Positions 1-8,801 of a DNA stretch of 64,000 nucleotides are shown here, piece after piece. Location: NCBI RefSeq assembly GCF_019655335.1, contig NZ_BPFD01000010.1, positions 18,470-82,469 of the forward strand, in the 5' to 3' direction. This DNA is from Shewanella hafniensis. GTDB lineage: Bacteria; Pseudomonadota; Gammaproteobacteria; Enterobacterales; Shewanellaceae. The stretch's first letter is position 1; each line of letters begins with the position of its first letter. The notes under the pieces are model-generated. The model did not search any database and was not told the DNA's origin. It worked only from the letters and a program-made list of their open reading frames with translations. A program made the position numbers and the translations under genes.

Positions 1-54
1 ATGCTATTGATGCTATTGATGCTATTGATGCTATTGATGCTATTGATGCTATTG
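1..54. repeat. 9-bp tandem repeat (six copies) at the end of a small membrane protein gene
   Basis: Six exact head-to-tail copies of ATGCTATTG fill bases 1-54. The array begins at the window edge, so more copies may lie outside. On the minus strand each unit reads CAA-TAG-CAT, and the first unit met supplies the TAG stop of the small membrane protein encoded just to the right. Changes in copy number would therefore lengthen the 3' untranslated region without altering the protein. It is a simple-sequence array, probably a variable-number locus. Confidence 0.9.
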
Positions 55-312
55 AGCGTGCAGTTTATCTCGCTTACGATGAATCTGCACCCACGCAAAC
101 CAACCAAATAAAATGCCGCTAATGGGATAAATATAGAGTGCTCTTTGCAGTTCCGCCCAGAATGGATCACCCAAGATAAAATAATGGATTAAGGCGACCA
201 CGAGGGACGTCAACATACCCCAGTAAAGTACGCCAAAGACCAAAATAAAGTACCACTTACCCTTAGCGAGTAGTGCATCTAATTTTTGCAATTCCAATGC
301 TGCATCATCCAT
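49..312 (-). CDS. Small two-helix inner membrane protein, unknown function
   Basis: An 87-residue protein. Residues 1-18 are acidic and soluble (MDDAALELQKLDALLAKG). Two hydrophobic segments follow at about 20-45 and 58-73, and the tail is basic (HRKRDKLHAQ). By the positive-inside rule, both ends probably face the cytoplasm. The minus-strand start is followed by 130 bp of non-coding DNA and then the terminator of the RND operon, so it is transcribed separately. The stop codon lies inside a 9-bp tandem repeat. I do not recognise a characterised family. It looks like the small membrane proteins conserved within Shewanella, and its function cannot be inferred. Confidence 0.7.
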   Translation of the reverse strand: MDDAALELQKLDALLAKGKWYFILVFGVLYWGMLTSLVVALIHYFILGDPFWAELQRALYIYPISGILFGWFAWVQIHRKRDKLHAQ

Positions 313-401
313 GTTTCGTCCTCTTAACGGCCTAAGTGCAATATGCCAGAACTCGCGTACAGAGCCTATCCATCTTTATAACTAACAAGCATTAAAATAG
401 C

Positions 402-427
402 AAAAAGCCCCGCTATCGCAGGGCTTT
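402..427 (-). terminator. Rho-independent terminator of the RND efflux operon
   Basis: Read on the minus strand, AAAGCCC pairs with GGGCTTT across a ten-base loop and is followed by a T-rich tract (TTTTTGC). It lies about 20 bases past the stop codon of the RND pump gene, as expected for an intrinsic terminator of that operon. Confidence 0.85.
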
Positions 428-446
428 AGTTTAGAAACGACTGAGC

Positions 447-3400
447 TTATTCAGCTGAGCTTGGCTTCTCTTCTTTAGCTTTCTTCTCACGCTTACTGAA
501 GATGCGCTCCACTATCACGAAGAATAATGGTACGAAGAAAATACCTAGGAAGGTCGAGCTCATCATACCGCCAAGTACCGCAGTACCAATGGCGTTTTGG
601 CTACCAGAACCCACACCCGAACTAATGGCTAACGGCACAACACCTAAACCAAAGGCGAGAGACGTCATCAAAATAGGGCGCAAACGTACACGTACCGCAT
701 GCAGGGTCGCCTCGACTAAGCCAGAACCTTTCTCGTAGAACTCTTTCGCGAATTCCACAATCAAGATGGCATTCTTAGTTGCCAAACCTACTGTGGTTAA
801 CAGTCCGACTTGGAAGAATACGTCGTTTGGCAAGCCGCGACCATTCATTGCAATCAAGGCACCGATGATCCCGAGTGGCACCACAAGCACAACGGCAAAC
901 GGCACCGACCAGCTCTCATAGAGTGCAGCCAGTACGAGGAATACCACTAAGATCGACAAGGCATACAGCGCAGGCGCTTGGTTACCCGATAGACGCTCTT
1001 CGTACGATAAGCCGTTCCACTCAACACCAAATCCAGGAGGAAGCTGCTTAGCAAGGTCCTCCATGATTTCCATCGCCGCGCCGGTACTGAACCCAGGAGC
1101 CGTAGCACCCTGAATGTTCATCGACGGTAAGCCGTTAAAGCGCTCTAGACGTGGGGAACCGTATTCCCATGTACCCGTCGCAAAGGCTGAGAATGGCACC
1201 ATGTCGCCCTTGTTATTACGCACATACCAAGTGTCTAAATCTCCTGGTTGCATACGATACTGGGCATCACCTTGCACATACACTTTCTTCACGCGGCCGC
1301 GGTCAATAAAGTCGTTCACATAAGAACCACCCCAAGCCGTCGCAAGCACGCTGTTCACATTGGTGATTTCAATGCCTAACGCGCTTAACTTAGCGTGATC
1401 TACATGTAATTGATAAATCGGCGCATCTTCTTGGCCGTTAGGACGCACACCCACCAGATTTGGATTCTGTGCCGCCATGCCCAGTAGTTGGTTACGTGCC
1501 GCCACTAACTTCTCGTGACCTTGGCCGTTCTTATCCTGCAAGTACATGTCGAAACCGTTCGCCGTACCCAACTCGATAACCGCAGGCGGTACGAAGGCGA
1601 AAACTAAGGCATCTTTCATCTGGCCGAACACACCCATGGCACGACCCGCAATAGACTTAACATCCATGCCTGGCGCTTCACGTTCAGACCAATCCTTCAA
1701 GCCAACGAAAGCGATACCCATGTTTTGCCCTTGACCCGCAAAACTGAAGCCCGCCACGCTAAATACCGATCTCACGCCTTCTTCAGCCATAAAGTGATCA
1801 GAGACTTTCTCCAATACTTTTAAAGTGCTTTCTTGGGTTGAGTTAGTCGGCAAAATCGCTTGGGTAAACAAAATACCTTGGTCTTCATCTGGCAAGAAGG
1901 CGGTAGGCATACGGATGAAGATCCAACCCACTGCAATCACCAGCACAACATAAATCGTCATCACTCTGAAGCTGCGTTTGATGATACCGGCCACGCTCGA
2001 TTCATAACGATTAGTCAGCTTGTCGAAAGTACGGTTAAACCAACCGAAGAAGCCTGTTTCTATGTGACCATGGCCCTTCTTGACTGGCTTTAACATAGTC
2101 GCACACAGTGCTGGCGTTAAAATCAACGCCACCAGAACAGACAGCGCCATCGCAGAGACGATAGTGATAGAGAACTGACGGTAAATCACACCCGTTGAAC
2201 CTGACATAAATGCCATAGGTACAAACACAGCAGATAGGGTCAGACCAATACCGACTAAGGCACCGGTAATTTGATCCATCGACTTACGCGTCGCTTCGAG
2301 TGGACTTAAGCCCTCTTCGGACATCACCCGCTCGACGTTTTCCACCACCACAATCGCATCGTCCACCAGCAAACCGATGGCGAGCACCATAGCGAACATG
2401 GTTAGGGTGTTAATCGAGAAACCCGCCATCGATAGAATCGCAAAGGTACCCAGCAATACCACAGGCACTGCAATAGTCGGGATCAAGGTTGCACGGAAGT
2501 TTTGCAGGAAGAGGTACATGATAACGAACACAAGTACGATAGCTTCAAGCAAGGTATGCACCACACCTTCGATAGATTGCTCAACGAAAGGCGTTGTATC
2601 GTATGGATAAACGACTTCTAATCCCTGCGGGAAGAAGGGCTTCATCTCAGCAATTTTTTCACGAACCGCTGATGCGGTATCCAGCGCGTTAGCACCCGTT
2701 GCCAGTTTAATCGCTAACCCTGTTGCAGGTTGACCATTATACAGTGACACCACGGCATAACTTTCAGAACCTAACTCAACTCGTGCCACATCACCGAGGA
2801 AGACATTTGCACCTGAAATATCCGATTTAAGGATAATCTTGCGAAACTCTTCCGCCGTTTGTAAGCGGCTTTGCGCCGATACAGTCGCGTTCAGCTCTTG
2901 GCCAGCCACAGATGGCGCGCCACCTAACTGTCCAGCGGAGACTTGAGCGTTTTGAGAACGAATCGCCGCAACAACATCTAAGCTGGTTAAGCTGTATTGA
3001 GTCAACTTCAACGGATCTAGCCATATACGCATCGCGTATTGGGCACCGAACAGCTGAATTTCACCTACGCCCGGAACACGGCTCATAGGATCTTGAATGT
3101 TCGCACCCACGTAGTCGGCGATATCGCCTTTATCTAACGAACCGTCGGTCGATACGAAGCCTAATACCATTAAGAAGCCTGAACTCGACTTGTTAACGTT
3201 AACCCCTTGCGACTGCACTTCTTGTGGTAACAGGGTCATAGCGCCCTGTAACTTGTTCTGAACTTGAACCTGTGCAATATCCGGATCGGCTTCGGCGTTG
3301 AAGGTTAAGGTAATAGACGCATTACCAAAACTGTCACTGGTTGAGGAGATATAACGGAGGTGATCGATACCCGTCATACGTTGCTCAATCACCTGAGTTA

Positions 3401-3581
3401 CAGAATCTTCAACGATCTTAGCGGAAGCGCCAGGATAGTTGGCACTGATCACCACGGTCGGTGGTGCAATGTTAGGATATTGGGACACTGGCAGCGAGCG
3501 GATCGAGAGGATCCCCGCCAGCATAATAATCAAGGCGATCACCCACGCAAAGATGGGGCGATCAATAAAAAAACGTGCCAT
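447..3581 (-). CDS. RND multidrug efflux pump, inner membrane permease (AcrB/MexB type, HAE1)
   Basis: A 1044-residue proton-driven permease of the hydrophobe/amphiphile efflux family. It should trimerise in the inner membrane and export drugs or other amphiphiles through the adaptor encoded upstream and an outer-membrane channel encoded elsewhere (no TolC-like gene is present here). It has the family N-terminus ([19 protein letters not shown]), TM4 with the Asp-Asp pair of the proton relay ([16 protein letters not shown]), and TM10 with the relay lysine ([16 protein letters not shown]). Its length matches AcrB (1049). It starts 9 bp after the adaptor gene stops, so the two form one operon, closed by the terminator at 402-427. 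No regulator gene is adjacent. The substrate cannot be read from the sequence. Confidence 0.93.
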   Translation of the reverse strand: MARFFIDRPIFAWVIALIIMLAGILSIRSLPVSQYPNIAPPTVVISANYPGASAKIVEDSVTQVIEQRMTGIDHLRYISSTSDSFGNASITLTFNAEADPDIAQVQVQNKLQGAMTLLPQEVQSQGVNVNKSSSGFLMVLGFVSTDGSLDKGDIADYVGANIQDPMSRVPGVGEIQLFGAQYAMRIWLDPLKLTQYSLTSLDVVAAIRSQNAQVSAGQLGGAPSVAGQELNATVSAQSRLQTAEEFRKIILKSDISGANVFLGDVARVELGSESYAVVSLYNGQPATGLAIKLATGANALDTASAVREKIAEMKPFFPQGLEVVYPYDTTPFVEQSIEGVVHTLLEAIVLVFVIMYLFLQNFRATLIPTIAVPVVLLGTFAILSMAGFSINTLTMFAMVLAIGLLVDDAIVVVENVERVMSEEGLSPLEATRKSMDQITGALVGIGLTLSAVFVPMAFMSGSTGVIYRQFSITIVSAMALSVLVALILTPALCATMLKPVKKGHGHIETGFFGWFNRTFDKLTNRYESSVAGIIKRSFRVMTIYVVLVIAVGWIFIRMPTAFLPDEDQGILFTQAILPTNSTQESTLKVLEKVSDHFMAEEGVRSVFSVAGFSFAGQGQNMGIAFVGLKDWSEREAPGMDVKSIAGRAMGVFGQMKDALVFAFVPPAVIELGTANGFDMYLQDKNGQGHEKLVAARNQLLGMAAQNPNLVGVRPNGQEDAPIYQLHVDHAKLSALGIEITNVNSVLATAWGGSYVNDFIDRGRVKKVYVQGDAQYRMQPGDLDTWYVRNNKGDMVPFSAFATGTWEYGSPRLERFNGLPSMNIQGATAPGFSTGAAMEIMEDLAKQLPPGFGVEWNGLSYEERLSGNQAPALYALSILVVFLVLAALYESWSVPFAVVLVVPLGIIGALIAMNGRGLPNDVFFQVGLLTTVGLATKNAILIVEFAKEFYEKGSGLVEATLHAVRVRLRPILMTSLAFGLGVVPLAISSGVGSGSQNAIGTAVLGGMMSSTFLGIFFVPLFFVIVERIFSKREKKAKEEKPSSAE

Positions 3582-3590
3582 AGCTATGCC

Positions 3591-4736
3591 CTATTGTGCT
3601 TGCGTTTCAGAAATAACTTTGGTGGTTACTGGAGCGCCGGGACGAACTTTCTGTAATCCTTCCACAATCAACTTATCGCCCACAGCTAAACCAGAAGTGA
3701 CTCGCCATTGGTTGTTAATCACTTCAGCGGTCGTCACAGTTTTCGCTTCGACTAAACCTTGGTCATTCACCACCATCGCCACAGCTTCACCTTTAGAGTT
3801 ACGCGTAATCGCTTTTTGCGGAACTAAGATAGCCTGTGGGTCCGTGCCCGCATTTAACATAGCGCGAACATACATACCCGGTAATAAGATACCTTCAGGG
3901 TTAGGAAATTCAGCGCGCAGAATGACTGAACCAGTGTTTGGATCCACACTCACTTCAGCGAACTGCAACTTACCCGGATGACTGTATTGACTGCCATCTT
4001 CGAGCAACAATTGCACGTCTGCATTTTCTGACGCTTGTAGCTTACCTTGCTTCAACTTAGCCTTAAGACGTAACAACTGCGCACTCGATTGCGCGATATC
4101 CACATTGATAGGATCAAGTTGTTGAATCGTCGCCAATGTTTGGCTTTGGTTGGCGGTCACTAACGCACCCGCAGTCACACTCGATTTACCGATACGACCA
4201 GAGATAGGCGCTAATACTTCAGTGTATTGCAGGTTGATTTTAGCTGTGTTGATCGCAGCTTCTGCCACTGTGACATTCGCTAATGCTTCTTTGTAAGCCG
4301 CTTCAGCTTCATCAAATTCTTGCTTACTGATGGCGTTGGTTTTCACCAGTTGCTGATAACGTGCCGCCTTAGCTTTTGCTGAGGCTAAACCCGCATTGGC
4401 TCTGGCTAAATCGGCATTGGCACTGACTAACGCAGCTTTGTAAGTTGAAGAGTCAATCTGATACAAGGATTCACCCTGTTTCACATTGCCGCCTTCAACA
4501 AAACTACGCTTAGTGATAATACCGTTAACCTGTGGACGAACTTCAGCCTCGAGGAAAGCTTTACTGCGTCCTGGTAATTCCACCTGAATCACTTGTGGCT
4601 GGGCAACAACATTAAGGATTCCCACTTCCATACTACGTGGACCAGCACCCGCCTGAGCGCTCTCTTCTTGAGGGCTGCAAGCTGCCATCCATAACGCCAC
4701 GCTTATAACTGAGGCAAGTTTAATTGTCTGCCGCAT
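3591..4736 (-). CDS. RND efflux periplasmic adaptor lipoprotein (AcrA/MexA type)
   Basis: A 381-residue membrane fusion protein that bridges the RND permease encoded next to it and an outer-membrane channel. The chosen ATG follows a good ribosome site (GGAG, 6 bases away) and opens a lipoprotein signal, MRQTIKLASVISVALWMAAC, so Cys20 is the probable lipidated residue. The longer frame, back to 4817, would bury this signal. The lipoyl halves (PGRSKAFLEAEVRPQVNGII and APISGRIGKSSVTAG) flank an Ala-rich coiled-coil hairpin at about 90-160. A beta-barrel and membrane-proximal domain follow. It is the first gene of a two-gene operon. Confidence 0.93.
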   Translation of the reverse strand: MRQTIKLASVISVALWMAACSPQEESAQAGAGPRSMEVGILNVVAQPQVIQVELPGRSKAFLEAEVRPQVNGIITKRSFVEGGNVKQGESLYQIDSSTYKAALVSANADLARANAGLASAKAKAARYQQLVKTNAISKQEFDEAEAAYKEALANVTVAEAAINTAKINLQYTEVLAPISGRIGKSSVTAGALVTANQSQTLATIQQLDPINVDIAQSSAQLLRLKAKLKQGKLQASENADVQLLLEDGSQYSHPGKLQFAEVSVDPNTGSVILRAEFPNPEGILLPGMYVRAMLNAGTDPQAILVPQKAITRNSKGEAVAMVVNDQGLVEAKTVTTAEVINNQWRVTSGLAVGDKLIVEGLQKVRPGAPVTTKVISETQAQ

Positions 4737-5641
4737 GAGAACTCCTTCAAATATTAACTGCCCACATACCAGTACACTTATTGCGCTGACACGAGCCGTA
4801 ATTGTAACTAAAATCAAATCCGTTATTTATCTCATAGCCTATATGAATCAACAAGGAAGATAACGAAACTAAATTGTAAACTAATGAAAATTTTCACTCA
4901 TTCAGCATTACTATATTCATCGAATTGTTATTCGATTTAAAAAATCGGTTAACTTTGAGTGGCATTGTTAGGGGGATATGCCGTAAAACACCCAATAAGC
5001 CTACTCCATATTGAATATGTTGCAAATCTGTTCATATTCTAGACTTGCGGCAGGCCAAGGCCCACAGCTCAATGACGTTAGCTTAACCGCCACTTGTTGC
5101 AATAATTTGTACATAGAGACGAAAACACAGCGCTGCTGTTTTTACTCAGGCCACTCTCAGCATCAAATCGTTAAAAACGACCCTATTAAAACTGATAATA
5201 CCGAAAGAGAGTAAGCAAAGAATTGGCTTCAGACTACCAGCGCGTAAAAAACATCATTTAGCGGATTCATGTGCAATTTGTTACCTCAAACCGCTTAATA
5301 TGGCCGAAATGCGGTGCCAATGGTTTAAGTCAAACCCACAACAATAAAATTAACCGTCTCAAATCATACTGAGCGGGTTATTTTAGTGATTCCCCATAGG
5401 CGGAGCAAACCCGAAATCCAGTTTAATACCCCATTAAATGAAACTCAGACTCCCACAAATAACACTTCTTTAATGACGAATATTGCTTACAAAGCTAAAA
5501 ACTCCTCGCTTTAAAACGCATTTGTTCATATTCATTCACATATTTTCGTGATTGGTTCATTCCAAGCATCACGGCTATTCACAACTTATTTTTACGATAA
5601 TGGTGCGCTAACAACTCCCAATATTTTGAAATAATTTTGAG
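4737..5641. other. Long divergent intergenic region, no gene recognised
   Basis: About 900 bases separate the minus-strand RND operon from the plus-strand porin-like gene. The region is AT-rich and holds no reading frame with convincing composition, ribosome site or family resemblance (a 67-codon frame at 5011-5214 is Cys/Gln-rich and unconvincing). It should contain the two divergent promoters. An AATGA...TCATT dyad around 4882-4901, just upstream of the adaptor gene, is a possible operator, but the symmetry is short. I see no tRNA, riboswitch or clear terminator here. Confidence 0.5.
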
Positions 5642-5650
5642 ATGATGATT

Positions 5651-6388
5651 ATGAAGACTCGCACTACATTTTTGCTTAGCGGGGCGTTACTTTCCCTTGC
5701 TATGACTGTCCAAGCGGCCGATGACAACCAGCTCTTAGGCGGTACGATTAATGCCAATGTTAACTTTGCCTCCGATTATGTATTCCGCGGTGAATCTGAA
5801 ACCTTAGATGGTGATATCCCCGTAGTGCAAGGCACCTTAAGCTGGAATCATAATGAAGGTTGGTATGCAGGGGTATTTAGCTCCAACATCAAGTTTGCCG
5901 ATCCTAATTTAGAGATAGTTACCGCGCCTTTTATCGGCAAAGCCGGTGAATTTGGCGACTCAGGATTTACCTATGATGTAATGCTATTTTCATACCTCTA
6001 CCCGGGTGCATCCTATTCAAATTACACAGAACTCTGGCTCAAAGTCGGCAAACAGTTTGGCCGTGCCAACCTGCAATTAGAAGTCACGCCCACAGTCGAT
6101 GACTGGTTTGGAGTCGATGGCTGGCACGGCGTGAACTACGCCTTACATCCAAGCTATAACTTCGATAATGGCGTGAAAATCTCAGGCTCTGTCGGTTATC
6201 AAGACTTGAGCGGTGAAGGTGCTGAAGGTTGGGGGCACTGGAACTTAGGTCTAAGCAAAATGTTCTACGGGCTTAATTTTGATGTCCGTTACCACGGCAG
6301 CACAGTCGATACCGACCATAAAGTCTATGGTACTCAGACTGAAATCTTCGATGACAGATTTGTGGTTGGCATCAGCAAAAGTTTTTAA
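5651..6388 (+). CDS. TorF-family putative porin (Gcw_chp domain)
   Basis: A 245-residue exported protein with a clear signal peptide (MKTRTTFLLSGALLSLAMTVQA, cleavage before ADDN). The mature part begins with the family pattern NVNFASDYVFRGESETLDGD, then alternating amphipathic strands and an aromatic C-terminus (GISKSF), as in outer-membrane beta-barrels. This matches the proteins called TorF or Gcw_chp, widespread in marine gammaproteobacteria and not clearly assigned a substrate. The reading frame begins with ATG-ATG-ATT-ATG. I chose the last ATG, which leaves about 10 bases after a weak GAG motif and gives a normal signal peptide; 5642 is the alternative. It is a single-gene unit ended by the hairpin at 6454-6480. 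Confidence 0.8.
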   Translation: MKTRTTFLLSGALLSLAMTVQAADDNQLLGGTINANVNFASDYVFRGESETLDGDIPVVQGTLSWNHNEGWYAGVFSSNIKFADPNLEIVTAPFIGKAGEFGDSGFTYDVMLFSYLYPGASYSNYTELWLKVGKQFGRANLQLEVTPTVDDWFGVDGWHGVNYALHPSYNFDNGVKISGSVGYQDLSGEGAEGWGHWNLGLSKMFYGLNFDVRYHGSTVDTDHKVYGTQTEIFDDRFVVGISKSF

Positions 6389-6453
6389 GTTTAGTTAGTC
6401 GCGTTACCCGCTGCTTCCCTGCGGCACTCCAGTGGCTTGATAAATAGAGCCTT

Positions 6454-6480
6454 GACCAGCCCCCGCGGCTGGTCTTTTTT
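6454..6480 (+). terminator. Rho-independent terminator after the TorF-like porin gene
   Basis: GACCAGCC and GGCTGGTC form a perfect 8-bp stem with a five-base loop, immediately followed by TTTTTT. It lies 65 bases after the porin stop codon and in front of the convergent glycosylase gene. Confidence 0.92.
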
Positions 6481-6513
6481 ATGTTGCGCTTACAAGTGCT
6501 AAATCTAAATATC

Positions 6514-7203
6514 CTAAATTCGATTATCCCCTACACTACAGGCCAAAATACGGCTGATGTCGGCCAAACAACGCCCTGATTCCTGTTGCCACTGATTAAA
6601 TACAGCTTGTACTTGTTTAAGCGCTGTCTGCGACGTAAAACCTGCATCGACCAATTTGTGCGCTTTAAAATAGCCTTGCACATCATCGGTTAACAAAAAG
6701 GTATCTTTACCAATACCGCGCAGAAAATAAGGACCTGTGTTGCCGCCCAATCGAGTACCACGTTTCTTCAACAGTGCCCATAAACCGATAATATCCTGCG
6801 TCGGCCAAGCGGCGATCAGCTGCGCCAAGCTACCATGTTCGCGAGCAATATCGTGGATCATTAAAGCATTATCATAAATGGCTTGGGTCTTTTTTAAATG
6901 GCGGATCAGCGTCGCATCACTCGCCCGCGCTTGAATTTGCTCTGGAGATAACATCAAGACTTTATGCGGTTCAAACCCAAAGAATGACTTCTCATATTCA
7001 GGCCATTTATTAACAACTACCCGCCATACAAAGCCACTTTGAAACACCTGACGACTCATCGCAGACAATAATTCAGCATCCCGATACTGGCGAATTTCAT
7101 CATCGGACAGGCAACCAGATAATAAGGCTTCGAGCCCCGCAGGGCCGCCTTTGCGCTCACTGGCTCTGGCATAAATAGATGAAAAACGCTCTAACTGGCT
7201 CAT
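6514..7203 (-). CDS. DNA-3-methyladenine glycosylase I-like protein
   Basis: A 229-residue protein resembling the Tag/adenine-glycosylase family (helix-hairpin-helix glycosylase superfamily), which removes 3-methyladenine from alkylated DNA. Visible family features are the aromatic stretch QSGFVWRVVVNKWPEYEKSF at about 60-80, the conserved LIRHLKKTQAIYDNA segment, and the region LGGNTGPYFLRGIGKDTFLLTDD that contains the turn and the acidic residues. It lacks the N-terminal Cys and C-terminal His/Cys zinc ligands of E. coli Tag, so it belongs to the longer, zinc-free branch. The start at MSQLERF follows AAGGTAATA. An in-frame extension to 7236 has no ribosome site. The gene is transcribed alone and convergent with the porin gene. 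Confidence 0.72.
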   Translation of the reverse strand: MSQLERFSSIYARASERKGGPAGLEALLSGCLSDDEIRQYRDAELLSAMSRQVFQSGFVWRVVVNKWPEYEKSFFGFEPHKVLMLSPEQIQARASDATLIRHLKKTQAIYDNALMIHDIAREHGSLAQLIAAWPTQDIIGLWALLKKRGTRLGGNTGPYFLRGIGKDTFLLTDDVQGYFKAHKLVDAGFTSQTALKQVQAVFNQWQQESGRCLADISRILACSVGDNRI

Positions 7204-7410
7204 ATTATTACCTTTAAAATAATTAAATCCCGACACTTTTGAAATGTCGTTAATAATACCGATTTTTATCCTTGATGGATCATTTGGCTTTGCCGCGAAA
7301 AATTGGCTTTGCCCCTACATTTTTTAGAAAAACTCCTACAGCAAGCGCTTCAATTGCGACTAAAGTTAAGGCGTAAAGTCAGTAAAATACAGGGTTTGGA
7401 GTGAGTGCCT

Positions 7411-8058
7411 ATGGAGCTTTTTTATCATCCCTTATCACGCTATTCGCAAAAGGTGTTGATCGCACTTTATGAAAAGCAGGCCAATTTCTATCCCAGAATC
7501 ATAGATCTGCGCGACCCTTTTTCACGCAAGGAATTTCACCAAACCTATCCACAGGCAAGAGTTCCGCTACTCAAAACCCAGGATGATCAGTTGATCCCCG
7601 AGTCCAGCATTATTATCGAATACCTAGATAGGCATTTTAATAACAGTACCCAGTTGCTGCCCCAAGAACCGCAACGCAATTTACAGGTGCGTTTGTTCGA
7701 TCGCATCATAGACAACGATATTAACAACCCTTTATTTCAATTAGAAAAATTAAAGCACATCGAGGACAGCAACGAGTTCGAAATCAAACAATTAGAGAAA
7801 CAACTACTGGCCCAGTTTCAACGCTTAGACACCCAGCTCACGCAACACCATTGGGTCTGTGGCGACAGTTTTACCTTAGCCGACTGTGCACTCATCCCTT
7901 GCTTAAGCTATAGCTTCCAACATCTAAACCTGTTGGATTTAGATGAAATCGTGCGCTATTGGCAACAGGCACAACTGCGTGGCGCTTGGATGTTAGTACA
8001 AGAAGAGGTGTTACTGGCTGAGATGGAGGAAACGGCAGGAATAAGAGGCATACCTTAG
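7411..8058 (+). CDS. Glutathione S-transferase family protein
   Basis: A 215-residue cytosolic protein with an N-terminal thioredoxin-like domain (MELFYHPLSRYSQKVLIALY, then the cis-Pro region QARVPLLK and the glutathione-binding ESSIIIEYLD) and an all-helical C-terminal domain at about 90-205. This is the standard GST layout. The N-terminal site shows Ser-Arg-Tyr-Ser rather than a catalytic Cys-Pro pair. Its particular substrate is unknown. The ATG at 7411 follows GGAG at a 9-base distance; the GTG at 7405 would be too close to it. It ends 24 bases from the convergent thioesterase gene. Confidence 0.82.
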   Translation: MELFYHPLSRYSQKVLIALYEKQANFYPRIIDLRDPFSRKEFHQTYPQARVPLLKTQDDQLIPESSIIIEYLDRHFNNSTQLLPQEPQRNLQVRLFDRIIDNDINNPLFQLEKLKHIEDSNEFEIKQLEKQLLAQFQRLDTQLTQHHWVCGDSFTLADCALIPCLSYSFQHLNLLDLDEIVRYWQQAQLRGAWMLVQEEVLLAEMEETAGIRGIP

Positions 8059-8082
8059 CGGGTAAGTCATGCCTCTACACAG

Positions 8083-8613
8083 TCACATATTGCGTTCTTT
8101 CTTCAACTGCAAAAATGCTTTCCACTTCACGACTTCTGGCGGTAATTCAGGTGCGGCATCGGTATAACCCGCCTCTTTCACTAACACATCGAGCGGCACT
8201 TGCTTACCTTTGCACACAAATACACCGCGCACATGGACGATACAATGTAGGCCACGTTCGCTCACAAAGCGTTGTTCAATATAGAAATACTTCTCATCCC
8301 AGCCAACAACTTTGGTTTCAATCTCAAAGGTTTTTAGCGGCTTGATATCGCGAATATAGGTAAATTCGGCAGCGTTAACTATCGGCATCCACTTCAACTT
8401 TAAGAAACGTTTTAGCAGACCCATCTCGGCTAACATATAAGTCCGCGCCAGATCCATAAATGCAGGATAGCGAGAATTAGTCAGATGGAAATTGATATCG
8501 CAATCGCTCGGTAACGCCCGATAGGTGATACGGCTAGTTCCGAGAAAATCAATTTTACGGCAGTGGCGCGTGCGCCAGAATAACAACCAAAACAAACGAA
8601 AATACAGATTCAT
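8083..8613 (-). CDS. Acyl-CoA thioesterase-like protein (hot-dog fold, 4HBT_2)
   Basis: A 176-residue protein with one hot-dog domain. The segment YRALPSDCDINFHLTNSRYPAFMDLAR carries the Asp/Asn motif of the YbgC/FcbC-like thioesterases. The strands VNAAEFTYIRDIKPLKTFEIETKV and YFYIEQRFV...IVHVRGVFVCKGKQVPLD follow. Residues 1-15 are hydrophobic and aromatic (MNLYFRLFWLLFWR), suggesting a membrane association, as in THEM6-like relatives. It probably hydrolyses an acyl-CoA, but the chain is unknown. It lies downstream of prlC on the same strand, separated by a terminator, so it has its own promoter. Confidence 0.75.
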   Translation of the reverse strand: MNLYFRLFWLLFWRTRHCRKIDFLGTSRITYRALPSDCDINFHLTNSRYPAFMDLARTYMLAEMGLLKRFLKLKWMPIVNAAEFTYIRDIKPLKTFEIETKVVGWDEKYFYIEQRFVSERGLHCIVHVRGVFVCKGKQVPLDVLVKEAGYTDAAPELPPEVVKWKAFLQLKKERNM

Positions 8614-8686
8614 AACCAGTCGCCCTTAAAATAAGAGCCACAGGCTAACAGAGGTCATACCACAGGGCAAGCGTGAATCAGATCAC

Positions 8687-8714
8687 AAAAAAGACGCCCT
8701 AAGGCGTCTTTTTA
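8687..8714. terminator. Bidirectional-looking terminator following prlC
   Basis: GACGCC and GGCGTC make a 6-bp GC stem with a CTAA loop. A run of As sits on the left and a run of Ts on the right, so it can terminate on either strand. It lies 90 bases past the prlC stop codon (minus strand), and the next gene leftward is a separate transcription unit. Confidence 0.82.
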
Positions 8715-8801
8715 TCGTTCAACTAAGCTCATTGGCCTGAGATAACCAGCCAGTTAAAATTGGCAAGTTTATCTTTTATCGCAATAGCTTACGCATTAAA
8801 T

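Noticed and set aside
3439..3981. A 180-codon plus-strand frame over the RND adaptor/pump junction
   Set aside because: It lies opposite two clearly conserved genes and has no family resemblance; an antisense shadow.
5011..5214. A 67-codon frame in the long gap after the RND operon
   Set aside because: Unusual Cys/Gln/Asn-rich composition, no ribosome site, no hydrophobic or domain pattern.
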